From contig BDSL01000092.1 of NCBI GenBank assembly GCA_003116995.1, forward strand, positions 370,242 to 434,241: 64,000 bases of DNA. The letters run 5' to 3'. Below, in pieces: positions 10,701-23,900 of the stretch; positions within the stretch are counted from its first letter, which is position 1, and each line of letters opens with the position of its first letter. The notes under the pieces were generated by a model that saw only the letters and a program-made list of their open reading frames with translations, searched no databases and had not been told where the DNA came from. A program made the translations under genes and the position numbers. The stretch is from Yamagishiella unicocca. Lineage: Eukaryota; Chlorophyta; Chlorophyceae; Chlamydomonadales; Volvocaceae.

Positions 10701-13700
10701 GGTTCCGGAGGGGCAGGGGGCCCAGTGACGCGCGGCGCAGGCTACTTGCGTGACCCCCAACCGGCAGGCCGGGTGCCCCCCGGCCCCTGCTGTCCTGCCC
10801 GCCCGCCTGCGCCCACTCACTTTTGCTCGTACTTCTCCTTGGTCTCCTCGATCTCGCGGTCGGCGTCCTCCTCCAGCTGCTTCTTGATCTCCTCGAACTC
10901 GCGTTCAAGCTCGGCCTAGAGGGGGTTGGGAGGGGGGTAGCCGGGGGTTGGGACGGGGGTAGCCGGGGGGGGGGGACGGGGTTGAGAAAAAACCAGTGGA
11001 ACGTCCCCCGTAGGGAGATGGAAATGGAACGCAGGCCCAACCAGGGGAGTGGGGCGCTCCCTGCGCTGCTGCTGTCGTACTGCCACCCCCACTACGATTC
11101 AGCAGCGCCTCCGCCCCGTCTGCTCGCTTCCCGACTCTTCTGGACCGCCATCTTCACCGCCCTGGTTCGTCGGCCGTGGATTTGCGGGTTCTCCTTACAC
11201 CCCCCCCCCACCTTCTCCGCCTGCAGCGCCTCGATCTTGAGCGCCTCCTCCGCCAGCTTTGCCTCGTAGTCCTCCGTGAGCTCCGCAATGACCCGCTCGT
11301 GGCTCTCAACCAGCAGCGAGTTCTGCTCGTCCCACCTGGAGGTGGGGGGTAGGGTCCGCATGGGTTAGCGGCTGGCTGCTGCAGACACGGAATACAGCGC
11401 TTCCAACCACCACCACCTGGCGCCATCGGGCTCTGAGCTATGAGCTGTGAGCACACCTTCGCCCGGCGCCCAACCAGCCCCCCGCAGCCCTCCCAGACAG
11501 TATCGTCCTCCTTCCTCTCCCCCTCCTTGGCGCCCCCCCCCACCCCCCCGGAATATACTGTATCCCCCCCGCTCCATCTCTTTGCCGCGCCGCTCCGCTG
11601 GATCGCCACCTTCACCGCCCTCGGTTTGTCGGCCGTGGATTCGCGGATTCTCTTATCAAACCCCCCGCCCCACCTCTCCGCCAGCATCTCCTTCTCCTGC
11701 ATGAGCGCCTGGTAGCGCTCCACCTCCGCCATGATCTTGGCCTGGTACTGCGTGTCTAGAGCCTGCAGCTGGGCCTGGGCGCGCTCCTCCGCCTGCTTGA
11801 GCTTCTCCTCGTACTCCATCTCCATCTCGTTCTTCTCCGACAGCAAGGACTCGAACTTCTGCCGGTCGGCGTCGGCCTCCACCGTGAACTTGTCGGTCAG
11901 CTCCTTGACCCGCTCCTGTGTGTTCAGGGAAGTGGCACGGGGGGTGCGGGGTTGAGAAAAGCGCGTGGCGTAGGAAGCCGGGTAGGAAACCCCCAACAGG
12001 TGTTTGGGGGAGAGGGGCGGCGGCTGGGGGACTCTGGGTGCCATTAGCCGCACCGAATGGCGGGGTTGCCGGGAAGACGAGCGCATCCCCTCCGCCTGTC
12101 ACGGTGGTCACAGTGGAGACCCTAAAACCCTAAAACCCTGTAGGGGCGGGTCGCCTCCCAGCCAGCCACCCGGCCGCAGCACATCCAGCCCCTTGGCCCC
12201 CCCTTTCCGCCGCACCTGCAGGTGCAGGTCCTTGAGCCTCAGCTGGTACTCGGTCTGCATGGTCAGCTCCGCCACCTGCTGCTCCAGCTCCGCCATACGG
12301 GACCGCTTCTCATCCAGCTCGGACCTGTCGGCCGGTTTGGGGGAAGGCGGGGTTGTGTGGGAGGTTGGCTTGTGTGGGAGGTTGGCTTGTGTGGGAGGTT
12401 GGGTTGTGTGGGAGGTTGGGTTGTGTGGGAGGTTGGGTTGTGTGGGAGGTTGGGTTGTGTGGGAGGTTGGGTTGTGTGGGAGGTTGGGTTGTGTGGGAGG
12501 TTGGGTTGTGTGGGAGGTTGGGTTGTGTGGGAGGTTGGGTTGTGTGGGAGGTTGGGTTGTGTGGGAGGTTGGGTTGTGTGGGAGGTTGGGTTGTGTGGGA
12601 GGTTGGGTTGTGTGGGAGGTTGGGTTGTGTGGGAGGTTGGGTTGTGTGGGAGGTTGGGTTGGGTGGGAGGTTGGGTTGGGTTGTGTGGGAGGTTGGGTTG
12701 GGTTGTGTGGGAGGTTGGGTTGTGTGGGAGGTTGGGTTGTGTGGGAGGTTGGGTTGGGTGGGAGGTTGGGTTGTGTGGGAGGTTGGGTTGGGTGGGGGGG
12801 GGTGTTGCGATTGACCATCTGGGGCAGGTGGGGCGCCGGGGTTCCCTCCAACCCCCACGGTCGCTGCGGCGAGTGCTGCACATGGTACACCGGCTGCCAC
12901 CCCCCCAGTCCCAGGTGTCCGAAGACTATGCACCAGCGACACTCTCCATGTCGGGTTACCGGTCATTATCCTTATCTGTACCCCCCCGCCCCACCTGGTG
13001 ACCAGCACCTCCACCGAGTACTCGAGCCGCTCCTGCTCCCTCCTGGCAGCCGCCCGGGCGTCCTTGTCGCGCACCTCCCACACGAACACGCTGCCGTCCT
13101 CGCCGCCGCTCACCTGGGGGCCGGAGGGGAGGGGCGGGGGAGGCGAGGGGGAGGGGGATGAAGGGGTGTCAGCGGTGAGTGTTTTCCCAAGTTGTGGGGT
13201 GGAAGTGTGCTGAGCCCTCCTATAGGGCTATATAGGCAAGTAGTGGGCCATATAGGTAAGTAGTGGGCTCTGTAGGTAGTGACGTCATGGCCCCCGCGCC
13301 CTTCCAACCCCCCGCCGCCACCGCCGCCCTCCACGCGACAAGCCCCGCTGCTCTGCCCCCTGGCACCCTCCCTCCGCCTCAGTCCCCTCCCGGACCCTGC
13401 CGCCCCCGCCCCTCCCCACCAGCAGCGACTCGTCCCAGGACACTTTCAGCCGCGACACGGGGGCGGAGTGGCACTTGGACTCCTGGAACTCGCCTGGAGG
13501 GAGGAGGGGGATTGCATTGGGGAGGAAGGGGTTACAGAAAATAACCGGTAAGATAGGGGGGGTGGGGGGAAGGAGGGGCGCGAGAGGAAGGCTCCGAGGC
13601 GGATTCCCGGAGAGCAGACGCTGCTGTGGGCCGGCGGCTGGCTGGCTCACGCCCAGCTCCCTCATCTACCGCCTGCCTCCCTTTCCCGCCGACCCTTCCC

Positions 13701-16700
13701 CCTCGCCCGTTCCTTGGCCCCCCCTTCCCGGGTCTTCTCGTACCCCCTCGCCCCTCCCTCTCCCGCCCGGCCGACCGCCCGGCCGCACCCGTGAGCGGGT
13801 ACTTGTATGTGCGCACGCCCCCGCTCTCCGTGGCCGCGAACATGACCCTCGCGTTGGACAGCAGCACCAGCTGAGTGAGGTTGACGCCGCCCGTGTCGAT
13901 CTCCTTGGAGATGGTGGTGCCGCTGCCCTGCGCGGCGGGGAGGGTGGAGGGGCAGGAGGGCACGGGGGCGGGGGAGGGCGGGATCAAGGGGGGCCCCGCG
14001 GGGCCTGCGGGGCTGGGGCTGAAGCCGCGCCCCCAGGCAATCCACCGCCGTCGCTCGCAACGAGAACCCCGCCGTGATTTAAGTTTAGGGGCCCTTTGGC
14101 CAGCCGTCCGCCGTCGCCTTGCAGCCCTCCTTATCCAGGACTCGCGATACGCCCTTTGGCCCTGGCGGCCCCCCCCCTACACATACACATACACACCCCT
14201 CGCACCCCTCGCACCGTGGAGTCTTCGAACTCCTTGATCTTCTTGTCCGTGCCCGTGGCGTACAGCAGCTTGCAGTCGGGGGTGGCCAGCACCGAGGAGT
14301 AGGCGCAGCCCTTGAGCACGTGCTCCTTCTCGCGCTTCAGGTCGCGCAGCCGCCACTCGTACACAGCGCCGTCCATGCCGGCGGAGATGAGCTTGGAGTC
14401 GTCCGGGGACCAGGCGACGGAGCGGACCTGGGGTTGGGGTGGGGAGGAGGACAGCAGACCGTGTCGGGGGCGAGACCTTAGGAATGATGGGCGGCAGCGG
14501 TGGTGGTTGCGGTGGTGCTGCGGGTAAGCTGCGGGAGGAGAGGCCGGAGCAGCTCATCCCTCGCCCTCGTGCTACCGTGCCCCCCCCCTCGCCTGCCCCC
14601 CCCCTCCCCTGCCGCCCCCCTCCGCCCGCCTACCTTGCCGTTGTGCCCCCTCAGGTTGCCAACGTTGTCGCAGGTGTAGGTGTTGTAGATGGAGATGGTG
14701 GTGCCGTTGACGGCGGCGAAGTACCTGGGAGGAGCAGGAGGGGAAGCAGGGGGGAGGGCGGACGGCAGGGCAGGGCGTCAGAGGGCTGGTTGCCGGCAAG
14801 AGGATGGGTGTGCTCGATGCTTGGGCACACCTGCACGGGCATGTACTCCTACACCGCCATTTCCGCCCTACGTCCCCCCTCACAACACAACACACACACA
14901 CAAGCGTTCTCGGCCACCCCGCCCGCGCCCATGTCGTGTAACCAGGTCTTCGCGCCCCTCCCCCCCCCTCCCCCGCGCCCCCACTCACTGTCCTCCCGTT
15001 GAGAAGCAGCACTCCCTGCACCCCTTGATGCCCAGCTCCTTGACCGTCTTGAGGTCCTCCATCAGCACCGACATCAGCCGCAGCTTGTCAGCGAAGCCAA
15101 CAAGCACCTGGGGGGGAGGGCAGAAGTGGGCAGGGCGGGGGGTGCGGGGAGGATGCTGGGGACAAGTGCTGCCAGGGCTTGCACCCACTCGAGGGACCCC
15201 TGGCACGCCCGCACGACCTGCCGCGTACTCACCCACCCACAGCCCCGCCACCCAACCCCATCTACTGCTGTTCCCCCCCACCCCCCCTGGCCCCGCCACC
15301 CAACCCCATCTACTGCTGTCTCCACCCCCCGCGGCCCCGCACCCCACCCCATCTACTGCTGTCTCCACCCCCCCCCCAGCCCCGCACATACCATGAGTCC
15401 GGTGGGGTGTATTGCGATTGAGAAGATCTCGTCCGCGAAGGTGCGGTGCAGCTCGCAGGTGCGGTCCACCCAGTTCCACAGGCGCACGGAGCGGTCGGTG
15501 GAGCAGCAAGAGGCGATGAGGGCCTTACGCACGCACACGTCCAGACCGGTGACGGGGCCGGCGTGGTTGGGGGTGCCAAGGATCTGGGGGCGGGGGTTTC
15601 GAGGAAGACCCGTGGATGCCGGGGCGGGGGGCGGGGGGAGGGTAACAAGATAATCCGCGAATCCGTGGGGGAGGAGGTAAGGTGTCGCTTGTCTCGATGA
15701 CTGGGGCGTTGGGGAGGCGGGGGTAAGCGAATGGGTGTGCGACTTGAGCGGCTGCACTCAGGTCAGCCGCCAACTGCTCGCCCGCCCCCTCGGATTCCGC
15801 CCTCCGCCCCCAACGGGCGCGGAACCGTTCTGCTTCAATCAAGGGCCCCACGCGCCCCTCCGCCCCCCTGCCCCACCACACCCTGCCCCACCTCGAAGTT
15901 CATTTCGTCCTGCTTCATGATCTCCTGGTTGCTGAGCATCAGAGTGTACGCCTGGTTGTTCTCCAGGGAGGCTACCAGGTGCTCCTCGTTAGGGGAGATG
16001 GCGAGGTTGCTGCGGGGTGTGTGTTTTGGGTTGGGGGGAAAGGGGCGGGGGGAACAGGCAGGAGGCGCGGTGATGGGGGGCGCGGAGCACGGCGGGTGGC
16101 CCAAGGGGTCCGCACACGAAACGAACTCACCATCAGAACGGCAGAGATTACCGTTTTGTTCGCAAGCCTCGATGAACCGCCCTCCCCAAGCCGGCCCCCC
16201 ACCAGCATGCGCCCCCGGCGACCACGCGCCAACTATCCTGTCCCGTCGCGTAAAACGGTTTTTACAACCCCCCTCCCCCTCCCCCTCCCCCAGTCACGTT
16301 ACCGGTTCTTTTCTGTGATCCCCCTGCCCTCGCAACCCCCATCCGCACTCACAGCACTTTGCAGGGGTTCCCTTCGATGGTGAATGCCCTGGCCCTGCGG
16401 AAGAACTCCTTGTCGTCTCGCTCGAAGATGGTCACCACGCCGCCGTCCTGCCCCACCACGAAGCCCTTGGAGTAGGTGGCGATGGACACGGCGGGGAGGC
16501 CGTTGTCGCAGGAGAAGGCGGCCTTGAGGTCGGTGCCCTGGGGAAGAGAGGAGCGGGAGGGGAGGAAAGGGGTTGGGAACAGGTAGAGGTCCGAAAGGGC
16601 ACGGACCGGCGGGGTGGGCGGGTGGGTGGCAGGTCCTGTCGCTGTGTTTCGGCGAGCTGCAGCGAAATGGTGCACATCCGCAGGCGGCCCACGTGGGCCC

Positions 16701-19700
16701 TACGCCCCTAGTCCGGGTGGGAAATGCCCCGGGGGCAGCTAGCCCCGGCCCACAGCGCGGAGGCAAGGAAGACCCGTGGATGCGAGGGAAACTGTTTAGA
16801 ACAGACCGTTTTTGAGATACGTGCTGGAGAGCTTGGGTGAGGCGCCGCGTCGGGCAGCATCGAACGGGGCTAGGCCTGCCGTACGAGGGTGGCCGGTCAG
16901 CAGCTCAGGGCCGTCCCCTTCCTCTGCCTCATTACACACCCACCCCACCCGCGCCGCCTCACCTCCAGCAGCAGCACCTCGCCGTCCGCCATGCCCAGCA
17001 GCAGCCGCTCCCGCTGCTCCGTGCTGCCGGGGGGGTCGGGCACCCAGCACTGGGGGGGAGAAGGTAGGGCGGGGAGGGCGGCGGCCAAGCGGGTGTTACG
17101 GACTGGTGGGCAGCTGGGGCTACATGGCCGGGGTGCCTCCCCCCGCCTGCCTCCCCCCGCCTGCCTGCCGCCTACCGCCCAAGCGCAACAAAGAAGCGAG
17201 GGATAGCGAGGGAGCCCCTCTGCCCCCCCCCCGCACAGCCGCAGTCGCTCTCGCCCTGTTCCCATCCCCCGCCCGCAGCTCCGCCCCTGCACCCGCCGCC
17301 CACCCACCTGGCACGACGCCAGGGCCGGGTCGCGTTTGCCGATGATTGGATTTGCCTGCTTGAGCCCGCTGTCCGCGTTGCGGAACATCTTGAACATGCC
17401 CTGACCGATGACGCCCACCAGGGCCGACTCGCCGTGCGACATGGCGCACTGCGGGGGTGGGGGGGAGGGGTGGCGGGGGGCAGGGGTGTGGCGGGGGGCG
17501 GAACTGGGGCCACGACAGACCGACCTGAGCTCTGTGCAACACGGGGACGACCTCCCGCCCTCCCGCCCTCCCTCCAGGCACACGGCCTCGCCCTTCCCAC
17601 CAACGGCCGCCACGCGAGGGTTTCACTCCCTTCCCTTGACACCAATGGGGGTCCCCCATGCCCCCCTCCCCCGCCCCTCCCCCGCCTCCCCCTTCCGCCG
17701 CAGCCCCCCTCCCCCCCTTTCCCTTCCGCCGCAGCCCCCCGCCTCCCCCGCCCCGCTGCTCACGCTGTACATGGGCGCGCCCTGCTGGTTGGTCGTCTTG
17801 ACCACGCTGCCCACTTTGCTCTTCTCCCACACCCACAGCACCAGGTTGTACTCGGGGGCGCCGCCCTGGGCGATCAGCGTCTTGCCGTCGCCGCTGAAGG
17901 ACAGGCTCACGTACTCCTGGGGCGGGGGGTGGGGAGGCGGGGGGGTGGGGAGGGGGGCAGAGGGTTGGGTGGAGCGGGGGCCTGGCGACGATCAAGACCC
18001 TGCAGGGGGCAACACAGCCGGGGGCCCGCAGGCCGGGGCTGTGCCTCGATGCGGTGGGTGTGCCTCGATGCGGTGGGTGTGCCACGATGCGGTGGGTGTG
18101 CCACGATGCGGTGGGTGTGCCACGCCTCTTCACCGATGTATGCCACCCGCCAAGAGAGCCCCTGGCTGGTAGGGGCAGGCGCAGCCCCTACCGCCTGGTA
18201 CCAGCCACGGTAGCGACTGCAGTGCTCCGCGATTAGTGCCCGGAACAATGCACACAGTCCTGACGCGAACTTGGGCGCACAGCCGCGTGGTGGTCGCCCC
18301 ACGCCAGCCCGCGAGGCCACGCATGGACGACTTCCGCGGCCATGAAACGCGCACAAGACCACATGCCTGCCAGCGCTCCGCCGCCTCAAGAGACGCCTCC
18401 TCGCCTCCCTCCCTGCATCCCTCCTCCTGCCGTACCGCCGCTACCCGCCCTCAGGTGAGCTGCCGTACGACAGGTGCCAGGTGTTGTGCCTCTTGGCCTC
18501 TCGCTTCTGCGCCCTACCTAATGCTCCCTACCTAATGCAAGCGGGGTCCTGGCCGCCGGCGCGACGAGGTGTCTCAACCTTCGTGGTACTGATCTCCCCC
18601 CCTGCCGGCCCCCCGACCCGCTGCTGCCAGCCGCACCCCAGGCCGCCGCTACAGCACGGCTGGTCAGCGTTCCGATCATAAGAGAGCAGGTATGTCCAAA
18701 CTAGGCACGTCATCCGCTTAGCACTGCTCCGTAACACACGCCGCCGGACTTGCCGCGTCGCGTCAGACCCACGGCGGCCCATGGGTCGGTGCGCCGGCCT
18801 GACTGGAAACGGGGGGAGAAAGACATCTTTCTGCCGGGCACTGTCCGCCGCCCCCCCTTCCCTATCCCGCCCTGTCCCACGACGAGTACACCTCCCAGCA
18901 CCTCCCCAGCCACGGGTCGGCCGTGGGTTCGCGGATTCTCTTATCAAACTCCCCAGCCACGGGTCTTCCTCGACCCCCCCCCAGCCACCGGCTCGCAACG
19001 TCACACGCCCCGTCGCACGACAGCCGGAACCCACCAGCGGCGCGCTGTGCGGGGCGGGTCGCAGATCGCAGCACGGCCGCACGCCTCGAGCCCGCTGGGG
19101 GCAGGCCCCGACAGGTCTGCCCTCTGATAGGCCATGGCCCCACGAGTCCCACGGGTCTTCCTCGAAACCCTGCTGCCGGCCCGCCCCCACCCCAACCTGG
19201 CGCAATGGTGAGCCCGCCCCCACCCCCCCCGGCCTACACGGGCCACAGAGGGGTGCACATGCACTTGGGCGCACCTTGGAGCCGGCATCTGGGGAGACCA
19301 GCACCTTTCGCCGCTTCAGCGTCTGCATGTCGTACACGCTGATCATGGCCTTATCGGAGCGCTCTGCCACGGCCAGCAGCTTCTTGTTGGAAGACACGCA
19401 TAGGGCGGTGATCCCCTCGCTCTCCAGCGTGCCCGGGATGAGCCGCTGCGTGCGGGAGTCCGGCGAGTAGAGTACCACGTTGTGCCCCGCAGGGTACACA
19501 ACTGAGCCATCCTCCGCATAGTGAACATTATCTTTGACGTCCGCACGGAAACCAAAGATGTACCTGCGCCAAGTCGCAGCCGGTCATCGGTGGGCCGCGG
19601 AAATGCTGACCGGCACGCCTGCCAACTTCATAGGCTACACAAGTGCAATCTAAACAAACAATAAAGTGCGCAAGAGCTGCCGTAACTGACAGTGTACTCT

Positions 19701-19852
19701 AGGCAAACAGCTGCGGTCTATGTGCATGCGACACATCAAACCGCTGCGTCCTTATGGCGCAAGAATCTGCACAGAACATTCCAGTAAGAGAACTATAAGC
19801 CAATTTCTTGCTATATTTGAACGCACTTGGGGGCCAGGGTCGACGTCGCCAT
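7775..19852 (-). CDS. CFAP57: CFAP57 (WDR65/FAP57) axonemal WD-repeat coiled-coil protein, 26 coding exons
   Basis: Cilia and flagella associated protein 57, an axonemal protein tied to inner dynein arm docking and beat regulation (family knowledge). Splicing the minus strand gives 1,246 aa, close to the ~1,250 of vertebrate CFAP57. Exons (plus coordinates): 19827-19852, 19275-19563, 17764-17916, 17308-17448, 16963-17049, 16353-16537, 15892-16009, 15392-15583, 14989-15107, 14634-14724, 14215-14427, 13789-13927, 13420-13493, 12995-13113, 12216-12324, 11674-11915, 11212-11335, 10821-10915, 10558-10648, 10107-10274, 9777-9881, 9307-9519, 9035-9142, 8787-8858, 8351-8566, 7775-8026. All introns are GT-AG and all phases agree. 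Residues 1 to ~645 are WD40 repeats (for example [22 protein letters not shown]-type strands); ~650-1145 is a long coiled coil ([41 protein letters not shown]); the last ~80 residues are a Gly/Pro-rich tail. The start codon exon is only 26 bp but fits the phase and the family N terminus. It is divergent from the carrier gene, 1.06 kb away. Confidence 0.95.
11598..11660. repeat. Dispersed intronic repeat R1 (copy in a CFAP57 intron)
   Basis: A segment containing GTCGGCCGTGGATTCGCGGA plus TTCTCTTATCAAAC, preceded by GCCACCTTCACCGCCCT. Related copies, all in the same plus orientation, lie at about 11148-11200 (another CFAP57 intron, about 53 bp alignable), 18917-18951 (CFAP57 intron), 21949-21990 (carrier intron 2) and 25662-25700 (intergenic). 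Several sit within 40 bp of a splice site. Confidence 0.8.
12346..12795. repeat. 17-bp minisatellite in a CFAP57 intron
   Basis: About 25 head-to-tail copies of GGGAGGTTGGGTTGTGT with shortened variants towards 12795. It fills the intron between the exon that ends the WD-repeat part (12995-13113) and the first coiled-coil exon (12216-12324). Strong G/T strand asymmetry; in RNA from the gene strand it is C/A-rich. Confidence 0.95.
13531..13555. repeat. Dispersed intronic repeat R3
   Basis: A motif of the type TTACAGAAAATAACCGGTAA. Related copies: about 12952-12985 and 16288-16320 (inverted orientation) in CFAP57 introns, and 21625-21652 in a carrier intron (TTTACAGAAAAGAACCGGTT). Each contains an ACCGGT core next to an A-rich or T-rich tract. 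With R1 it makes a set of short sequences shared between introns of unrelated genes. Confidence 0.6.
18044..18122. repeat. 18-bp tandem repeat in a CFAP57 intron
   Basis: Four to five copies of CGATGCGGTGGGTGTGCC in the 1.36-kb intron between exons 19275-19563 and 17764-17916. The rest of that intron holds R1 and fragments containing CACGGGTCTTCCTCGA (near 18960 and 19145; related inverted copies near 15590 and 16765) but no coding sense. Confidence 0.8.
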
Positions 19853-20908
19853 CTCCGCTTCGCCCGGCCGCTAGCCCAGGCCCCGTACAAGTTAACTCCT
19901 GTAGATATCAAGAATCATGTACCATGACGGTCTGGCCGCTGCTAAGGCTCAGCCAAGCTTTTTTCCAGCTCTGTGTTCCTACGTCAACGCAGAATGCCGC
20001 CTGTCAATTGTTCTATTCAACCTACGCGTAATTACGGCTCTTGTTGTCGACAGTTCATGTGACAGCTATGGCATAGGTGACAGGCACTCTGCTCCCTCGA
20101 AGTGGGTGACGTACGCTTAGTACGGGGGAAGTGGTTTGCTCCTTGTTTCACGTTCCTTGCAGCTAGTTATATTAGGGGATCTCCAGGTCATGCGCATGCA
20201 TTATAAATAAAGTCGGAAGGGGGCTTTTCCTGGTGGGCACTTCGCCGGTTGCATGAGAGCGCACGTGTTGGCTTGTTGTTCCTGTAAGTGCAAACTTTGC
20301 TGATAATATAACTTATTCGCCGACGAATCATTATTCGGTGGCTGCATCCGTCATGTACTGTGAGTGCACACTTAATCAGTTTAGAAGCCCCTCAGAATGG
20401 GCAACCTTCCTTTAAAATCCAATTGGGACGTCAAAGTAGCTGTTTCTTACACTGGCTTATTTTGGAGGAGTATCTTGTAAGCGAAAATTACCCACGTGGG
20501 CCGAGGTGGCCATTAGCGCGACAAAGTTATCCCACATCCGACAGACGCCCGCGGGGCAAGCACTGGCCTTTAATAAGAGGAGGCAATTTGAAGCTCAGCG
20601 CTGGCGGTCGGCAGCAGTCGCACGAGGCGGCTGATAGCTCGCTCGCTCGCTTTTGGCGCTGCTCGGGCACCCGCTTTTGCCACCTGCCTATCGAAGCGGA
20701 CGCCAATTTGACATTTGGACCAAGCGCATACCGGGATTTTGCGCAATCGGACGTTGTGCGCTCCGGGCTTGTGCGCCCGTGCGGGGACAAGCACACGCAG
20801 AAGGCCTCGCAAGGGAGCCTCGTTGCAGCATCCAGCATCGCTGTCAACTGAAAATTCTGCTTCCGAGATCCGCGCACGCGGCGACTGCGCGGGGCGGAGT
20901 GCCCCAGG
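19853..20908. promoter_or_regulatory. Divergent intergenic region between CFAP57 and the carrier gene
   Basis: About 1.06 kb separates the CFAP57 start codon (19852, minus) from the carrier start codon (20909, plus), so it must hold both 5' UTRs and promoters or a shared bidirectional promoter. It is less GC-rich than the genes on either side. An AT-rich patch with TTATAAATAAAG lies near 20200-20212. I could not identify a start site or a defined regulatory element. Confidence 0.5.
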
Positions 20909-23900
20909 ATGGAGCGCGAGGAGGCCATCAATGCCTTGTCGGGCGCGGTGGCGGGGCTGGTGACGGCCGTCTTCGTGTGCCCCCTGGATGTCCTTAAGAC
21001 GCGCTTGCAGGTGGGCACCGGTAGAACGGGGATAGGGTGGCCGACTGCCGGGCAGAGAGGCCAGGGCGCAACAACCCGGGATGGGTCCCGATACGTTGAG
21101 CCAGAGCCAAGAGGGGGGTTGCCAACCGTTCAGCATGACTCACCGTGCTGGGATCTGGCGGGCAATTGCCGATCCCGGCTGCCCCGGCGATGACCCAAGG
21201 ATTTGACAGCGGCCCGTTGACACTCCCAACGCCCGCCCGACCGCCCCCCACCCCACCCCGTCCCGCAGGTGACCAAGGCCAGCAGCACCACAATATCCGG
21301 CGGCATTCGGGCCATTATTGCGCGCGAAGGGGTGAGTGGTCTGCCGGGTCGGGGCTCGGGGCGCATCGCTCACGCGCAACACCGTAACGCTCGCTCTCCT
21401 CGGCATCCAGGGAATGTGTCGGGGCTCCTCCTCCCTCCCAGCCAGGGAATGTCCTGCGGTCTTGGGAGCCCCAGGGGGAAGAGGGGCGAGAAGACCTGGT
21501 TACATGGAGCTGGGGGGAAGGGGGGGTTCTGCGGGTTTGGCACGAGGCATGTTGTGCACGCAGGCAGCGGAGGCAGGCCTCGTGTCGGTTGCACGCAACC
21601 GCCGTCATGGCGCCGGGGGGGGGGGTTTACAGAAAAGAACCGGTTACTCGACACGGGAAGTGTAGCTGATGCATAGCCTTCGGACACCTGGACGCGCGCG
21701 CAGGCTACTGGCCCCTGGCTGGGCTGCTGGCTTTCAGAGTGGCGGCCTGAGGCCTTGGGTGGGCAGGAGGCTTCCCCAGTGGGGGCTGCAGCACGGAAAC
21801 ACTGCGCCGTACCCCCTGCCGTACTCCCCACGAGCTTGCACCCCCCTGGCCCCCGTCTCTCCCCCCATCCCCCGGGCCCCATCACACGCTTCCCCTACGG
21901 CGTCGCGTCACGGCCGCACCCCCCCGCGCCCGGGACCCCCATCGTCATCGCCCTTGGTTTGTCGGCCGTGCACTCGCGGATTTATTTTATACCCCCACCC
22001 CGCGCCCCCTCCGCCGCCAGATGGGTGGCATGTACAAGGGCCTAGGGCCCACGCTTCTGGCGCTGCTGCCCAACTGGGCCGTCTACTTCGTGGTGTACGA
22101 CAGCCTCAAGCGCCGGCTGGGCGCCGGCGGGGGCGGCGGCACCCCGTTGACGCACATGACGGCGGCGGCGGGTGCGGGCGTCACCACCATCCTGGTGACG
22201 AACCCGCTGTGGGTAGTCAAGACGCGGATGCAGTGCCACGGGATGCTGGGGGAGGTGACGGGGGGGGCCGCGGCGGCGGAGGGGGCGGCGGGGCTGGGGG
22301 GGGCCCTGCGGGCGCCGGCCGCCTGTGGCACCGCGGGGGCGGCAGCCTCTAGCGCCGCCCAGAAGTGGCCCGCAGGGGGCCAGCCAACCGCGACAGCGGC
22401 GGCGGCAGCGGCGGCGGCTGGCCCTACCCCGCCGCTCCCGCAGCTGCAGCCGCACCCGCAGCCGCACCCTCAACGCCAGCAACATCAGCATCAAGGTCCC
22501 ACCGGGCGTGGAAGCAGTTGCAGCAGTAGCAGTAGCAGCAGCGTCATCCGGCCACCTCAGGCTGGCAGTAGCGGCGGCGGGGGGGCTGCCGGCAGTAGTC
22601 CTAATGCCCCTGGGGGGCTCGGCCCGGGGCCGCCAGGGGCCGGTATAGGGCCCGCCGCCGCACCAGCAGCATCAGCAGCACCAGCAGCACCAAAGGTCGT
22701 GCTGCCGCGTGCCGTGATGGGCGGCGCTTCCGCCTCCATCGCGCCGTACCTACAGAGGCCGCCGTACAAGAGTACGGCCGGGGCGCTGCTGCGGATCGCC
22801 CGCGAGGAGGGGCTGCGGGGGCTGTACAGCGGCCTGGCGCCTTCCATGGCGGGCATCGCGCACGTGGCCATCCAGTTCCCGCTGTACGAGTACGCCAAGC
22901 AGGTACGTACGGCGGCTTCGTGAGGCCTGTGGGTGCTGGGTGGGAGCAGCTCGCAGCTGCCGCTGCTACCGCAGATGCGGAAGCGCCGGCTTACGGCTCA
23001 GGCCGGCGACGTAGCTGCCCAGTGCCCGGTGCCATACCAGATGCGTCCACTCACCGCTAGGGCGGCCCGTGGGCAGCAGCGATGTGCCATGCGGTGCTGT
23101 CCCGGAACGAGTGGTGCCCAATCACGTGTGCCTACTGAACGAGTGGTGCCCGATCATGTGCGCTTACTCGCCGCCCAGCCGCGAAATGTGTGTAGTGTGT
23201 GCTGGGAGGGCACTGGGCGGGCCAGGAGCCGCGGGTGCTTGGCGCTGGGGGAGGGGGCACCGACCTGCCTCCCCTCACCTGCCCTCCTGCCCCAGCCACC
23301 GCCCAGCCACCATCCGCCGCAAACGCATACCTAACACAACACGAACGCGTACAACACCTAGCGCGCACCATCTGCCCAACCACCTGCCGCGCACTACCTG
23401 CCCAACCACCTGCCGCGCACTACCTGCCCAACCAACTGCCGCGCACCAACTCCCCAAACAACTGCCGCCCAACCGCCTGCCCAACCACCTGCCGCGCGCA
23501 ACCCGCCCAACCACCACCCGCCCAACCGCCTGCCCAACCCCCGTCGCCGCTCAGGCCATCGCGCAGCACAAGGTCGAAGAGGCGCTCAAGGGGCTGCCTC
23601 CGGGTGCGGCTGCGCCTCCCGCCCCCACCAGCCTGACGGTTCCGGAGCTCGTGGTCACGTCCGCGTTCGCCAAGGTGGTGGCGTCCACCGTCACCTACCC
23701 TCACGAGGTGGGCGCGGAAGGGGGGCCCTGTGGGGGAGCAGGGGCGGGCGGCGCCGTGTATGGGGCTTTGCGGCTGGCTGTGGGACTCCCCCCCTGTCGG
23801 TGCACTCCGCCACCACCCGCCCCTCGTTTGCGCCCTTCTGGTGCCTCACCTTCACCTTCGTCTCTAGAGCCGTGTGTTGACCCTTGGCACAGCGCTTGGG

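Noticed and set aside
12346..12795. Interstitial telomere repeat
   Set aside because: The unit GGGAGGTTGGGTTGTGT does not match TTTTAGGG or TTTAGGG algal/plant telomere repeats.
12108..13161. Long Thr/Gln/Pro or Gly/Val/Leu ORFs over the CFAP57 intron array
   Set aside because: They are open only because the 17-bp minisatellite has no stops in several frames; exons on both sides splice around it in phase.
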